A stretch of 13,359 bases of DNA from Gammaproteobacteria bacterium (GTDB taxonomy: Bacteria; Pseudomonadota; Gammaproteobacteria; GRL18). A model generated the notes under the pieces. It was given only the letters and a program-made list of their open reading frames with translations. It had not been told where the DNA came from and made no database searches. The translations under genes and the position numbers were made by a program. How positions within the stretch are numbered: position 1 is the first letter of the stretch; each line of letters begins with the position of its first letter. The stretch covers positions 1 to 13,359 of the forward strand of contig WTAX01000510.1 in the NCBI GenBank assembly GCA_013139395.1, given 5' to 3'. Positions 1 through 6,926 of the stretch are shown here, one piece after another.

Positions 1-907
1 ACTCAGGATGACGTTCAAATATTTGCGTAGCGGAGATTGCCATGGGCGAATCAAGGAATACATTGGTAAAATATTTAATGCAATGATTATTAGTCCCCTC
101 TCTCAGGTAATAGAGGATTTCCTGAGTACGTTCCAGGGCAAACGTTGGAATAATAACATTGCCTCTACGCCCTATCGTTTCATTGACGATATCATATAAC
201 TCATCAATAGAAGGAAGTAATTGCTTGTGCAGGCGATTACCATAAGTCGTTTCCATGACGACCGTATCAACTTTTGGCGGTGCTGCTGGATTACGCAGGA
301 TTGCCCGGCCTCCATAACCGAGATCGCCTGAAAACACCAGCCTATGCTTATGCCCATCTTCTTCAAGTTCTAAAAATATACTGGCAGAACCAAGAATGTG
401 TCCCGCATCCAGAAAAGTGGCACGAATACCAGGAGCGATTTTTATGGGGACATTGTAACTTGCTCTTCGACGAAAATATTCCAGGCAATTCAAGGCATCC
501 AGCGTGGTGTACAATGGTTCAATTTCATTACTGTGTTTATAGTCATAGGTATCATGACGACGCCTGGCTTTGCGTCGTTGATAACGAGCTTCTTCTTCCT
601 GTAACCCGGCAGAGTCCAACATGACTAATCGTGCCAGTTCAACCGATGCTGAAGTGGTGATCACCTCTCCCGTAAATCCTCGTTTGGCAAGTAAGGGAAT
701 GCGTCCACAGTGATCAAGATGAGCATGGGTTAACAAAACAAAATCAATCGATTCTGGATCAAAACCAAAAGCATCAGAGTTTTCTTCAGCAAGTTCTCGT
801 CCACCTTGAAACATACCGCAATCTATCAGTATACGCTTCCCGGCACATTCAACCAGATGACAGGATCCCGTAACATCCCGATCAGCACCGTGAAATGAAA
901 TTTTCAT
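1..907 (-). CDS. beta-CASP metallo-beta-lactamase-fold nuclease, partial (C-terminus off the left edge)
   Basis: Reading the minus strand from ATG at 905-907 gives about 302 codons open to the window edge with no stop. Visible in order: the zinc motif HAHLDH (residues 61-66), DAGHILGS with H170, SGDLG with D195, then beta-CASP motif A (METTYGNR, from 218) and motif B (PTFALERTQE, 254-263), followed by DSPMA. These define the CPSF73/YsdC-like beta-CASP family of zinc-dependent RNA endo- or exonucleases, cytoplasmic and usually about 450 residues, so roughly the last third (beta-CASP motif C histidine and the RNA-specificity domain) is missing here. AGGA about 9 bases upstream of the ATG supports the start. 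It follows the DUF2238 gene by 81 bases on the same strand and may be co-transcribed with the Ca2+ pump. RNA as substrate is known for relatives; the precise role here is inferred. Confidence 0.9.
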   Translation of the reverse strand, partial: MKISFHGADRDVTGSCHLVECAGKRILIDCGMFQGGRELAEENSDAFGFDPESIDFVLLTHAHLDHCGRIPLLAKRGFTGEVITTSASVELARLVMLDSAGLQEEEARYQRRKARRRHDTYDYKHSNEIEPLYTTLDALNCLEYFRRRASYNVPIKIAPGIRATFLDAGHILGSASIFLELEEDGHKHRLVFSGDLGYGGRAILRNPAAPPKVDTVVMETTYGNRLHKQLLPSIDELYDIVNETIGRRGNVIIPTFALERTQEILYYLREGTNNHCIKYFTNVFLDSPMAISATQIFERHPE

Positions 908-988
908 AATGAGTCCTTTTTTTCGTCATTTTTTCAGGATTAGGTTCTGTTTTTAACTTTAATTTACCCAGATGAATTACTTTCAGTT

Positions 989-1723
989 TTACTTTGATGA
1001 AGTTGAACGTTGTTGCCACAGTCGTTTAATCTCATCCTCACCAAGAGGTTCAGCATGTTTAACTTGCAGGCTTTCTATCCACTCTCGGGCAAAGTCTCTT
1101 TGCGGATAGAAGTTTAATAGTGCCGTGAATGTCATCGCTGTCAATGCTCCAAGGCTTGCCAGTGCCATATCCTTGTGACTGTCCCAAATGTCACCCTGAG
1201 TACCGAGGTAAGCCATACCGAGTTCACCGCCGAACAATGTAGCTGCACCCCATTCTATAAGCTCGAACATCATGGAAGTAGACATGGTGAGATCCATCGG
1301 CAGAAAGTAGCCCCAAAAGCCACGCACATTCACCACTCTTATGAAAACCTCACGAAGTGGATAGGCCAGTAAGAGTCCATAGCAAAAGTGAATGACACGA
1401 TCAAAATTATTACGCTCCCAGCCGATCAGTTCATTAAAACCTTGACCAGTGAACGCCTGAAACCAACTATCGTAAGGAACCTCAGCATAGGTGTAATGGG
1501 CACCAATCTCATGCAAACATAAGAAAATAAAAATCAGGGTATAAGAGATACGAGACAAGACAAAGTACTTGTATGAAGTGATGAGCACGATGACGGCTAC
1601 AACGACTAACACGTTTTCCAGTGCCCAGTCCTGACGAAACAGTGGATCAATGGCCAAAACAATCCATACAGTTAAAAACAGTATAGTCAGGAACAGCAGA
1701 TATTGCCGATGTGGAATTACCAT
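989..1723 (-). CDS. DUF2238 (YjdF-like) inner-membrane protein
   Basis: A 244-residue polytopic membrane protein. Hydrophobic segments lie near residues 7-25, 36-50, 58-72, 109-125, 137-157 and 186-205. Conserved polar blocks characteristic of DUF2238/YjdF are clear: HEIGAHYTYAEVPYD (71-85), NNFDRVIHFCYGLLLAYP (105-122) and LGTQGDIWDSHKDM (173-186), with ELIEWGA before the last. Charged residues in otherwise hydrophobic segments suggest a substrate path or metal/proton site, but no biochemical role for the family is known to me. The C-terminal 35 residues are hydrophilic and probably cytoplasmic. It sits between the Ca2+-ATPase (115 bases upstream) and the beta-CASP nuclease (81 bases downstream), all on the minus strand. 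I see no strong ribosome-binding site before this ATG (only GGGT about 10 bases upstream). Family assignment is confident; function unknown. Confidence 0.85.
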   Translation of the reverse strand: MVIPHRQYLLFLTILFLTVWIVLAIDPLFRQDWALENVLVVVAVIVLITSYKYFVLSRISYTLIFIFLCLHEIGAHYTYAEVPYDSWFQAFTGQGFNELIGWERNNFDRVIHFCYGLLLAYPLREVFIRVVNVRGFWGYFLPMDLTMSTSMMFELIEWGAATLFGGELGMAYLGTQGDIWDSHKDMALASLGALTAMTFTALLNFYPQRDFAREWIESLQVKHAEPLGEDEIKRLWQQRSTSSK

Positions 1724-1838
1724 GTTCGGTACCCAAATATAGATCTCATAAACATAGACTCACACGTATCCTTATTTGTTGAAATTGTTTTCCAGGAGAA
1801 ACAATAGTTTATCAGCATTTTTCCCCTGCTGTGAATAC

Positions 1839-4514
1839 TTATTTCCGTAGACAGCTTTTCCAGCACCACTGCAGTCCCTTCCGTGTTTCTTCCAACAGCA
1901 ACACTGTGGATGCCACGAGGATCGCTAGCAACCAATCCATTTCTGTCAATGCAGTCGTATGGAAAATAGACTGTGCCAACCCCCAGTGCACGACCAACAC
2001 CTGCAATCCTACTACGGCTGCCACGGCAAGCCAAAGAAAGCGGTTGTGGAAAAAAGTTGAATTGAATGTTGAGCTGCGATCAGCCCGCGCATTAAAAACG
2101 TTAAAAACCTGAAATAGGATGAACGTGGTGAAAGCCAGAGTCAAAGCTTGTTCCTCTGTCCGGTTCTGTAATCCCCACAACAGCACACTCAGGGTTCCCA
2201 CTGCCATGGTGGTGCCGTAGACAGCAATATTACCCAAACGTCGCAGTGTCAGAATACGCTCGTCTGCCTTGCGGGGTGGGTTATTCATGATGTCAGAATG
2301 TGCAGGATCAACGCCCAGAGCCATGGCGGGCGGTCCATCCATAATGATATTAATCCAGAGTAACTGGATTGGGCTGAAAGGGAGCGGTAAGCCCAGAAAT
2401 GGGGAGATGAATACCGTTAAAATTGCACCAATATTGGTGGACAGCTGGAAGCGTACAAACTTAACGATATTATCGTAAATAGTACGACCCCCTTCCACCG
2501 CATGGACAATAGTGGCAAAGTTGTCATCGGTGAGCACCATGGTAGCCGCTTCTTTGGTGACATCGGTACCAGTGACTCCCATGGCCACACCGATGTCTGC
2601 AGACTTCAGTGCCGGTGCATCATTGACCCCGTCACCAGTCATGGCTGTCACATGACCGCGAACCTTGAGCGCACGCACGATACGCACTTTCTGCTCAGGG
2701 GTGGTGCGGGCAAATACGCCAATATCATCAATACGTTCAGACAGCTGGATATCATCCAGTGCATTCAGCTCATCGCTGGAAAGCACCTCGCCTTCGATCC
2801 CCAATTCACCAGCGATAGCGGCGGCGGTTATCTTTTGGTCTCCGGTGATCATCTTCACCGCAATACCGGCCTGGTGACAGAGGCCAATGGCATCACGGGC
2901 CTCAGAGCGTGGCGGATCCATCATACCCACAAGCCCATCCAGACGCAGCCCGTCCAGATAACGAAACAAATCAGCAGCAGGATCGAATTCTCTGGCCAAA
3001 ATCGTTCGGCTGGCTGCCGCAAGCACGCGCAGCCCTCCTTGCGCAAGAGATTTGTTCTCTTCCAGTAGTAACGCCTTTGCATCACTGTCCAGCACCATCT
3101 CACCATTGCTACTCAGATAGGTAGCACACTGTTTGATGAGAATATCCGGCGCACCTTTGACAAAAACCCGGACCTGATCACCATCAAGGTGGAAGCTGGC
3201 CATATACTTGTGGGCTGAGTCAAATGGGATTTCGGCAATGCGAGGGAAGATATCCTGCAGTGCATCACGTGCTAGTCCGCCCTTGGCGGCGAGTACCAGC
3301 AAGGCTCCTTCCATGGGATCGCCCACCACCTGCCCAGCACGCAGATATGCATCATTACACAACGCCAGGGGTAGAAGCACGGGGTTGAAGTCAGGCGGCT
3401 CTGTACTATCATCTGTGATGATGCGACCACTTGTTTCATAGCCTTCACCTTCGACGGTAAACCTCTGGCCACAGGTATAAAGCGCACGTGCCGTCATCTG
3501 GTTGACTGTGAGCGTCCCCGTCTTATCAGAACAGATCACTGAGGTACAGCCCAGAGTTTCCACCGCTGCCAAACGCTTAACAATGGCCTGGTGTCTTGCC
3601 ATACGGTGTAGTCCCAATGCCAGTGTAACGGTAACCACGGCAGGCAATCCTTCGGGGATGGCCGCCACCGCTAACGCAATAGCTGTCATTATCATCTGTA
3701 CCCAGGGCACGCCACGCAGTAAACCACCTATGAGCATAATGACCACCACAATACCGGCAATGACTGCCAGTCGTTTGCCCAAAGCATCAAGCTGAATCTG
3801 TAATGGTGTCGAGGCCTCCTCTGCTTCTGCCAGCATGCCCGCGAGACGCCCCATTTCGGTTTCCATGCCAGTGGCTGTTACAACCATCTCGGCACGTCCA
3901 CGAGTTACTGTCGTGTTCATATAGAGCATGTTGTCCCGCTCTGCCAGGGGGATGTTTTCTCCGTCCAACACTTCGTTCCATTTACCTACCGTGTGGGACT
4001 CTCCAGTGAGGGAGGATTCATCTACTTCGAAACTGTGAGTGACAATCAAGCGTCCATCAGCTGGAATCCGGTCACCGGCATCCAGCAATACGATATCACC
4101 GGGAACCAGTTGCTCAGCAGGGATCATCTCTGTCTTTTCATCCCTGCGCACCTCAGCCTCGGGTGCAAGCATCTTTTTCAAAGCGGCCAGTGACTGTTCA
4201 GCCCGATATTCCTGATAGAAACCCAACAAGGCATTGATCACTACCACCACTAAAATCACCAGAGCATCCTTGATATTACCGATGGAGCCCGCCAATACAG
4301 CAGCACCAATCAACACCAGGATCAGAAATCCCTTAAACTGGTCAAGTAACAGCAGCCAGGGACTCTTCGGTGGTTTTTCCAGCAAGCGGTTGGGACCATG
4401 AGAGTCCAGGCGTTGCCTTGCTTCAGCCTTGCCCAGACCAGTAACAGGATCGGTATCCATTTCCTTCAATACCTGATCCGCCGCTAAACAATACCAATTA
4501 TTTTTTATAACCAT
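1839..4514 (-). CDS. P-type Ca2+-transporting ATPase (type IIA, PMR1/SPCA-like)
   Basis: An 891-residue ATP-driven cation pump of the cytoplasmic membrane, expected to expel Ca2+. It starts with a cation-ATPase N-terminal domain (about 1-60). Motifs: actuator TGES (170-173), PEGLP in M4 with E288, phosphorylation motif DKTGT with D330, nucleotide-binding KGAP (453-456), TGDQ (558-560) and TGDGVNDAP (627-634). Ten membrane segments are placeable (about 58-76, 82-99, 250-268, 273-300, 687-706, 714-735, 763-782, 790-808, 825-845, 859-875). M6 reads NIIMDGPPAMALGVDP, keeping N722 and D726 of SERCA site II. M5 keeps N694, but the position of SERCA E771 is A697, so one Ca2+ per cycle is likely, as in PMR1/SPCA. 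The glutamine after DGPPA, important for Mn2+ in PMR1, is M731, favouring Ca2+ over Mn2+ (inference). First gene of the minus-strand block; visibly more GC-rich than the genes to its right. Confidence 0.95.
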   Translation of the reverse strand: MVIKNNWYCLAADQVLKEMDTDPVTGLGKAEARQRLDSHGPNRLLEKPPKSPWLLLLDQFKGFLILVLIGAAVLAGSIGNIKDALVILVVVVINALLGFYQEYRAEQSLAALKKMLAPEAEVRRDEKTEMIPAEQLVPGDIVLLDAGDRIPADGRLIVTHSFEVDESSLTGESHTVGKWNEVLDGENIPLAERDNMLYMNTTVTRGRAEMVVTATGMETEMGRLAGMLAEAEEASTPLQIQLDALGKRLAVIAGIVVVIMLIGGLLRGVPWVQMIMTAIALAVAAIPEGLPAVVTVTLALGLHRMARHQAIVKRLAAVETLGCTSVICSDKTGTLTVNQMTARALYTCGQRFTVEGEGYETSGRIITDDSTEPPDFNPVLLPLALCNDAYLRAGQVVGDPMEGALLVLAAKGGLARDALQDIFPRIAEIPFDSAHKYMASFHLDGDQVRVFVKGAPDILIKQCATYLSSNGEMVLDSDAKALLLEENKSLAQGGLRVLAAASRTILAREFDPAADLFRYLDGLRLDGLVGMMDPPRSEARDAIGLCHQAGIAVKMITGDQKITAAAIAGELGIEGEVLSSDELNALDDIQLSERIDDIGVFARTTPEQKVRIVRALKVRGHVTAMTGDGVNDAPALKSADIGVAMGVTGTDVTKEAATMVLTDDNFATIVHAVEGGRTIYDNIVKFVRFQLSTNIGAILTVFISPFLGLPLPFSPIQLLWINIIMDGPPAMALGVDPAHSDIMNNPPRKADERILTLRRLGNIAVYGTTMAVGTLSVLLWGLQNRTEEQALTLAFTTFILFQVFNVFNARADRSSTFNSTFFHNRFLWLAVAAVVGLQVLVVHWGLAQSIFHTTALTEMDWLLAILVASTVLLLEETRKGLQWCWKSCLRK

Positions 4515-4538
4515 GACTGATGTATTCTCAAATTAAGG

Positions 4539-4554
4539 TATCTTTCAAAAGATA
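4539..4554. promoter_or_regulatory. Palindrome at the predicted Ca2+-ATPase transcription start (candidate operator)
   Basis: Plus-strand TATCTTTCAAAAGATA has perfect 7-base arms around CA. On the minus strand it begins at the last base of the candidate -10 box and covers the predicted start point, where a bound repressor would block initiation. As RNA it could also form a small 5' hairpin. No known operator is recognised. Confidence 0.35.
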
Positions 4555-4582
4555 TTATACTCATTGACTTCGCCCGGCAACA
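4554..4582 (-). promoter_or_regulatory. Candidate promoter of the Ca2+-ATPase block
   Basis: On the minus strand a perfect TATAAT lies at 4559 to 4554. A weak -35 candidate (TGTTGC, 4582 to 4577) is 17 bases upstream; TTGCCG at 4580-4575 is an alternative with 15-base spacing. Transcription would start near 4547, about 33 bases before the ATG at 4514. The match rests mainly on the -10 element. Confidence 0.4.
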
Positions 4583-4797
4583 GTATTTCTATTTGAACGT
4601 ATCGTTAAGTTTGGTGGTTATCCATTTGCTGCTATCCGTATGGCAGCAACTCAGTGTCAGCCTGATCTGGTATTTAGTCGGGGCTCATAGTCATCGTATC
4701 TCACTGGATAATGGTGTGCATTATGCCTATACTTGTAATATGCACAATGTCACTCCCGGGATCAATAGCTTGTTATTCGCAAGGTTAAGAATAAAAC

Positions 4798-5634
4798 ATG
4801 ATTAAAACTTTGACCATTACCCAACTGGTTGAAAATACCGCAGATGGTCCCGGACTACTGGGTGAGCACGGGAACGCCTTCCTCATTGAGGCTGATGAAT
4901 ATTGCTTGTTGTTTGATACAGGACAAGGTCTTACACTAAGACACAATGCCGAACAACTTAATGTCCCTATAAAATCCATTGAGTCTATCGTTCTAAGTCA
5001 TGGTCACTACGATCATATGGGCGGGCTTAGTGAAGCACTTGACATGACAGGCCCCATCGATCTCTATCTGCATCCAGACGCATTGGGCAGCAAATTCAAC
5101 CAAAACGGCCGAAATATTGGTGCACCAATGACTGATGTTACGAAGATCCATTCACTGACAAGGGAAATTATTCACACACGCAAGCCTACCGAGATTACTA
5201 CAGGTATCCATGTCACAGGCGAGATACCGAGAACTCATAAAATCGAAGATACAGGCGGTTGTTTTTATACCGACCAAAAACTGCATCACTCGGATTCATT
5301 AGTTGATGATCAAGCCCTGTATATTGAAACATTTCAAGGTGTTGTGGTAATACTTGGTTGTGGTCATTCCGGCGTCATTAATACACTGGAGTACATTCAC
5401 ATGCTTAGCAGCAGCAGGCCCATCCGTGCGGTGATTGGCGGCATGCATTTGCTCAATGCCACAGCTGAACGTCAGGCCTTCACTGGTGATGCCCTGGAAC
5501 GTTTTTCTATTCCCTACCTTGCAGCAAATCACTGCACGGGTCTTAATGCCATTTGCAATTTTATGAATCGTTTCCCTGACAGTGTCCATAAATCCAATGT
5601 AGGCAGCAGGCATCACTTCTGTATTGAGTTTTAA
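4798..5634 (+). CDS. DHPS-like MBL-fold metallo-hydrolase
   Basis: A 278-residue soluble protein of the metallo-beta-lactamase fold. The zinc motif is SHGHYDHMGG (HGHYDH at 68-73); further ligand candidates are H190 in GCGHSG and H245 in ANHCTG. The early stretch ENTADGPGLLGEHGNAFLIE, the GCGHSG motif and the terminal HCTG are typical of the subgroup named after archaeal 7,8-dihydropterin-6-methyl-4-(beta-D-ribofuranosyl)aminobenzene-5'-phosphate synthase. That reaction belongs to methanopterin synthesis, and nothing nearby suggests this pathway, so the name marks the subfamily and not a proven activity. Most bacterial members have no assigned substrate. No signal peptide is visible. The ribosome-binding site is weak (AAGG at 4781-4784 is too far; TTAAGA is poor). 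It heads the plus-strand middle block; the next gene begins 72 bases downstream. Confidence 0.88.
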   Translation: MIKTLTITQLVENTADGPGLLGEHGNAFLIEADEYCLLFDTGQGLTLRHNAEQLNVPIKSIESIVLSHGHYDHMGGLSEALDMTGPIDLYLHPDALGSKFNQNGRNIGAPMTDVTKIHSLTREIIHTRKPTEITTGIHVTGEIPRTHKIEDTGGCFYTDQKLHHSDSLVDDQALYIETFQGVVVILGCGHSGVINTLEYIHMLSSSRPIRAVIGGMHLLNATAERQAFTGDALERFSIPYLAANHCTGLNAICNFMNRFPDSVHKSNVGSRHHFCIEF

Positions 5635-5662
5635 TAGATGTTATGGTCACTTATTTATAGTG

Positions 5663-5680
5663 TATTTTATTGATAAAATA
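5663..5680. promoter_or_regulatory. AT-rich perfect palindrome upstream of the HEPN-like gene
   Basis: TATTTTATTGATAAAATA has 8-base arms around TG. It lies 28 bases after the stop of the DHPS-like gene and 26 bases before the preferred start at 5707. A 16-base core almost identical to it recurs before the hsp20 pair at 6828-6843. No T-run follows, so it is not a good terminator; an operator is plausible. AT-rich sequence makes chance palindromes common. Confidence 0.35.
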
Positions 5681-5696
5681 GCAATTTGCCAGTCAC

Positions 5697-5705
5697 AGGT
5701 GATGG
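5697..5705 (+). promoter_or_regulatory. Ribosome-binding site that decides the start of the HEPN-like gene
   Basis: AGGTGATGG sits immediately before ATG at 5707, placing the AGG core about 7 bases away. The frame is also open from a TTG at 5686, but that codon has no such site, so ATG 5707 is preferred. Confidence 0.6.
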
Positions 5706-5706
5706 A

Positions 5707-6270
5707 ATGAAAATAGATATCAGTAGCATTGCTGAAGAAAATCACCGCTATGCCATACACCTGGCTACATTGCAAAACATTATAGCCTACAATAACGGCT
5801 CTTATAATATCAAAGACATCCCCTCTGAACGGGATCCATTTGAAGCTGTTGATTTCTGGCGCAATATTTCACTTTCAGCGGAGATTTTGCTCAAAGCCTG
5901 TCTGCTAAAGCACCATATCTGTTTTTTCAAAAAAAGGGCTCATAGCGAATACGGTGAAAAAGTGACTGCAGTTGCAAATGAATGGCTGGATCAAACACTC
6001 AGGGAATTAGAAATAGATTATGTCGCACAGATCAACACGGGTACTGTAAGAACGGCAATAAGATATGCACAAAAAGAACTCTTCAACAGAATATTGATTG
6101 ATGCCGAAAAGGCAAAACTGATCACTCAGATGTTTTACATCATCATACGTACCCGGCGCAATAGAAATAGTCATTTTTTCTTTCCCAACCAGGGGCATAT
6201 TGACATCACGGAGGTAGAGATGCTTTTTTTACCACTTTTAAACCTGCTTGAAGAGTTATATAGACGATAA
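5707..6270 (+). CDS. Putative HEPN-domain protein (possible RNase)
   Basis: A 187-residue soluble, largely helical protein (194 if started at TTG 5686). I do not recognise a named family, but the layout fits a HEPN four-helix domain. A helix near residues 48-70 (FWRNISLSAEILLKACLLKHH) resembles the HEPN core helix, and RNRNSH at 151-156 is an exact R-N-x-x-x-H match to the HEPN catalytic Rx4-6H motif, placed late in a helix after IIIRTR as expected. A leucine-rich last helix (171-186) follows. HEPN proteins with this motif act as metal-independent RNases in toxin-antitoxin, abortive-infection and CRISPR accessory systems; others are inactive or bind nucleotides. No MNT nucleotidyltransferase or other antitoxin is adjacent; the neighbours are an MBL protein and a NifX-like protein. 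The HEPN assignment is inferred from motif and helix pattern and needs a profile search. Confidence 0.6.
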   Translation: MKIDISSIAEENHRYAIHLATLQNIIAYNNGSYNIKDIPSERDPFEAVDFWRNISLSAEILLKACLLKHHICFFKKRAHSEYGEKVTAVANEWLDQTLRELEIDYVAQINTGTVRTAIRYAQKELFNRILIDAEKAKLITQMFYIIIRTRRNRNSHFFFPNQGHIDITEVEMLFLPLLNLLEELYRR

Positions 6271-6291
6271 TTAGATTACAGCAGCAAATAC

Positions 6292-6318
6292 CCATTTGTT
6301 TTATCCGACTCCAAATGG
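6292..6318 (+). other. Weak inverted repeat between HEPN-like and NifX-like genes
   Basis: CCATTTG (6292-6298) pairs with CAAATGG (6312-6318) around a 13-base loop. No T-run follows, so it is a poor terminator; it could be a weak hairpin or binding site. Confidence 0.25.
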
Positions 6319-6369
6319 TGCTACGATAATTTTCTTCACCATATTCATACCATCATCAGGAATATTAAT

Positions 6370-6678
6370 ATGAAAATAGCTATTGCAACAGAAAATGATA
6401 ATCCATCTGCAGAAATTAGTTCACAGGGCGCACGCGCTTTATTTTTTTTACTATTCACTGCAGATGGACATCTGAGTGAGATTCTTGAAAACTCCTATGC
6501 AAGTGATGCTACTCTGGTAGGTCCAGAAGTGGCAAATATGTTAATTAATTTGCATGTGACTAAAGTTATTGCCGGTAGATTTGGGCCAAAATTCAAAGAA
6601 GCATTGGAAAAAAAACAGATAGAATGTATAGAGCAAACAGGATTTGCTGCTCAAGTCGCTAAAGAATTTTTTGATTAA
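6370..6678 (+). CDS. NifX/NafY-type dinitrogenase iron-molybdenum cofactor-binding domain protein
   Basis: A 102-residue protein that is one complete Nitro_FeMo-Co domain (Rossmann-like, RNase H-like fold). Family signs are the opening MKIAIATENDNPSAEISSQGARALFFLLF, the central VGPEVANMLINLHVTKVIAGRFGPKFKEALEKKQIECIEQTG and the terminal helix AAQVAKEFF. Members bind FeMo-cofactor or its precursors (NifX, NafY, NifB C-terminus), but many small stand-alone ones occur in organisms without nitrogenase and have no established job; some bind other iron-sulfur or metal clusters. No nif gene is seen in this window, and there is only one cysteine (C in QIECIEQ), so a nitrogen-fixation role should not be assumed. 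AGGAA (6358-6362) gives a suitable ribosome-binding site 7 bases before the ATG. It lies 99 bases after the HEPN-like gene on the same strand. Confidence 0.85.
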   Translation: MKIAIATENDNPSAEISSQGARALFFLLFTADGHLSEILENSYASDATLVGPEVANMLINLHVTKVIAGRFGPKFKEALEKKQIECIEQTGFAAQVAKEFFD

Positions 6679-6785
6679 ATCATATACGGCTCGAAAGATA
6701 GAAGTTTTATTGTCAAGCAGTGATGATGACATTAATATTTTCATGACTACTACGGGTCATATTCAACGTATGTTCCTTAATACGC

Positions 6786-6803
6786 TGCGGCGTTAACGGC
6801 GCA
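6786..6803. promoter_or_regulatory. GC-rich imperfect palindrome upstream of the hsp20 pair
   Basis: TGCGGCGTTAACGGCGCA has a perfect CGTTAACG core, one symmetric G-G mismatch on each side and TGCG/CGCA outer arms. It stands out as GC-rich inside an AT-rich gap (6679-6926). It could be an operator for the hsp20 promoter about 70 bases downstream, or a remnant of a terminator for the NifX-like gene; the following AAAATTGTTTT is a poor T-tract. It does not match the CIRCE element. Confidence 0.35.
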
Positions 6804-6827
6804 AAATTGTTTTCGGTTTGCTGAGAA

Positions 6828-6843
6828 ATTTTATTTATAAAAT
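6828..6843. promoter_or_regulatory. AT-rich palindrome just upstream of the hsp20 promoter
   Basis: ATTTTATTTATAAAAT has 7-base arms around TT. It ends 13 bases before the -35 box of the hsp20 promoter and differs at one central base from the core of the palindrome at 5663-5680, which suggests a shared binding site or a shared A+T-rich upstream element. Confidence 0.35.
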
Positions 6844-6855
6844 ATAAAAGAATAA

Positions 6856-6884
6856 CTTGAAACTTTTAATTTGAAGTCTATACT
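6856..6884 (+). promoter_or_regulatory. hsp20 promoter
   Basis: CTTGAAA (6856-6862) contains a sigma70-like -35 TTGAAA, and TATACT (6879-6884) is a good -10 at 16-base spacing. Predicted transcription start is near 6891, giving a leader of about 36 bases. CTTGAAA also equals the -35 of heat-shock sigma32 promoters, but the matching CCCCAT-type -10 is absent (GTCTATAC instead), so heat-shock sigma control is possible and not shown. Confidence 0.6.
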
Positions 6885-6926
6885 TTTTATTGAGAATATA
6901 CTTAATTATCAACAGGAGAATCTATT

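Larger units (their letters stand above)
4515..4797. other. Divergent intergenic region between Ca2+-ATPase and DHPS-like gene
   Basis: This 283-base gap separates divergent genes. The left part holds the Ca2+-ATPase promoter and palindrome listed separately. The rest contains no recognised gene, RNA or repeat. A 70-codon frame (4593-4805) and a 40-codon frame in another phase around 4570-4690 have no family resemblance I can see and no ribosome-binding site; they may be chance or decayed coding sequence. I could not place a convincing promoter for the plus-strand gene. Confidence 0.5.

Noticed and set aside
1785..1804. Inverted repeat TTGTTT/AAACAA between the Ca2+-ATPase and DUF2238 genes, considered as a terminator
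   Set aside because: Only six A/T-rich pairs with a mismatch next to them, and the downstream minus-strand sequence (TTTCAACAAATAAG) is not a proper T-tract.
1717..2034. 105-codon minus-strand frame overlapping the 3' end of the Ca2+-ATPase gene
   Set aside because: It is out of frame with the pump, has no convincing product, and the pump's reading frame is continuous to its own stop at 1839, so this is a shadow frame.
2502..3068. 188-codon plus-strand frame opposite the Ca2+-ATPase
   Set aside because: It lies antisense to the P, N and hinge motifs of the pump and its length follows from that gene's codon bias; no motif or start signal supports it.
4593..4805. 70-codon open frame in the Ca2+-ATPase/DHPS-like intergenic region, and an overlapping shorter frame around 4570-4690
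   Set aside because: No ribosome-binding site and no family resemblance; the longer frame overlaps the start of the DHPS-like gene and carries no recognisable motif. Left as non-coding or possible decayed sequence.
4798..5634. Methanopterin biosynthesis role for the DHPS-like protein
   Set aside because: The subfamily name derives from an archaeal activity; no pathway partner is present, so only the fold and subfamily are claimed.
5641..5685. FNR/ANR-type site (TTGAT-N4-ATCAA) near TTGATAAAATAGCAA
   Set aside because: The right half-site does not match ATCAA; the stretch is better described by the TATTTTAT/ATAAAATA palindrome.
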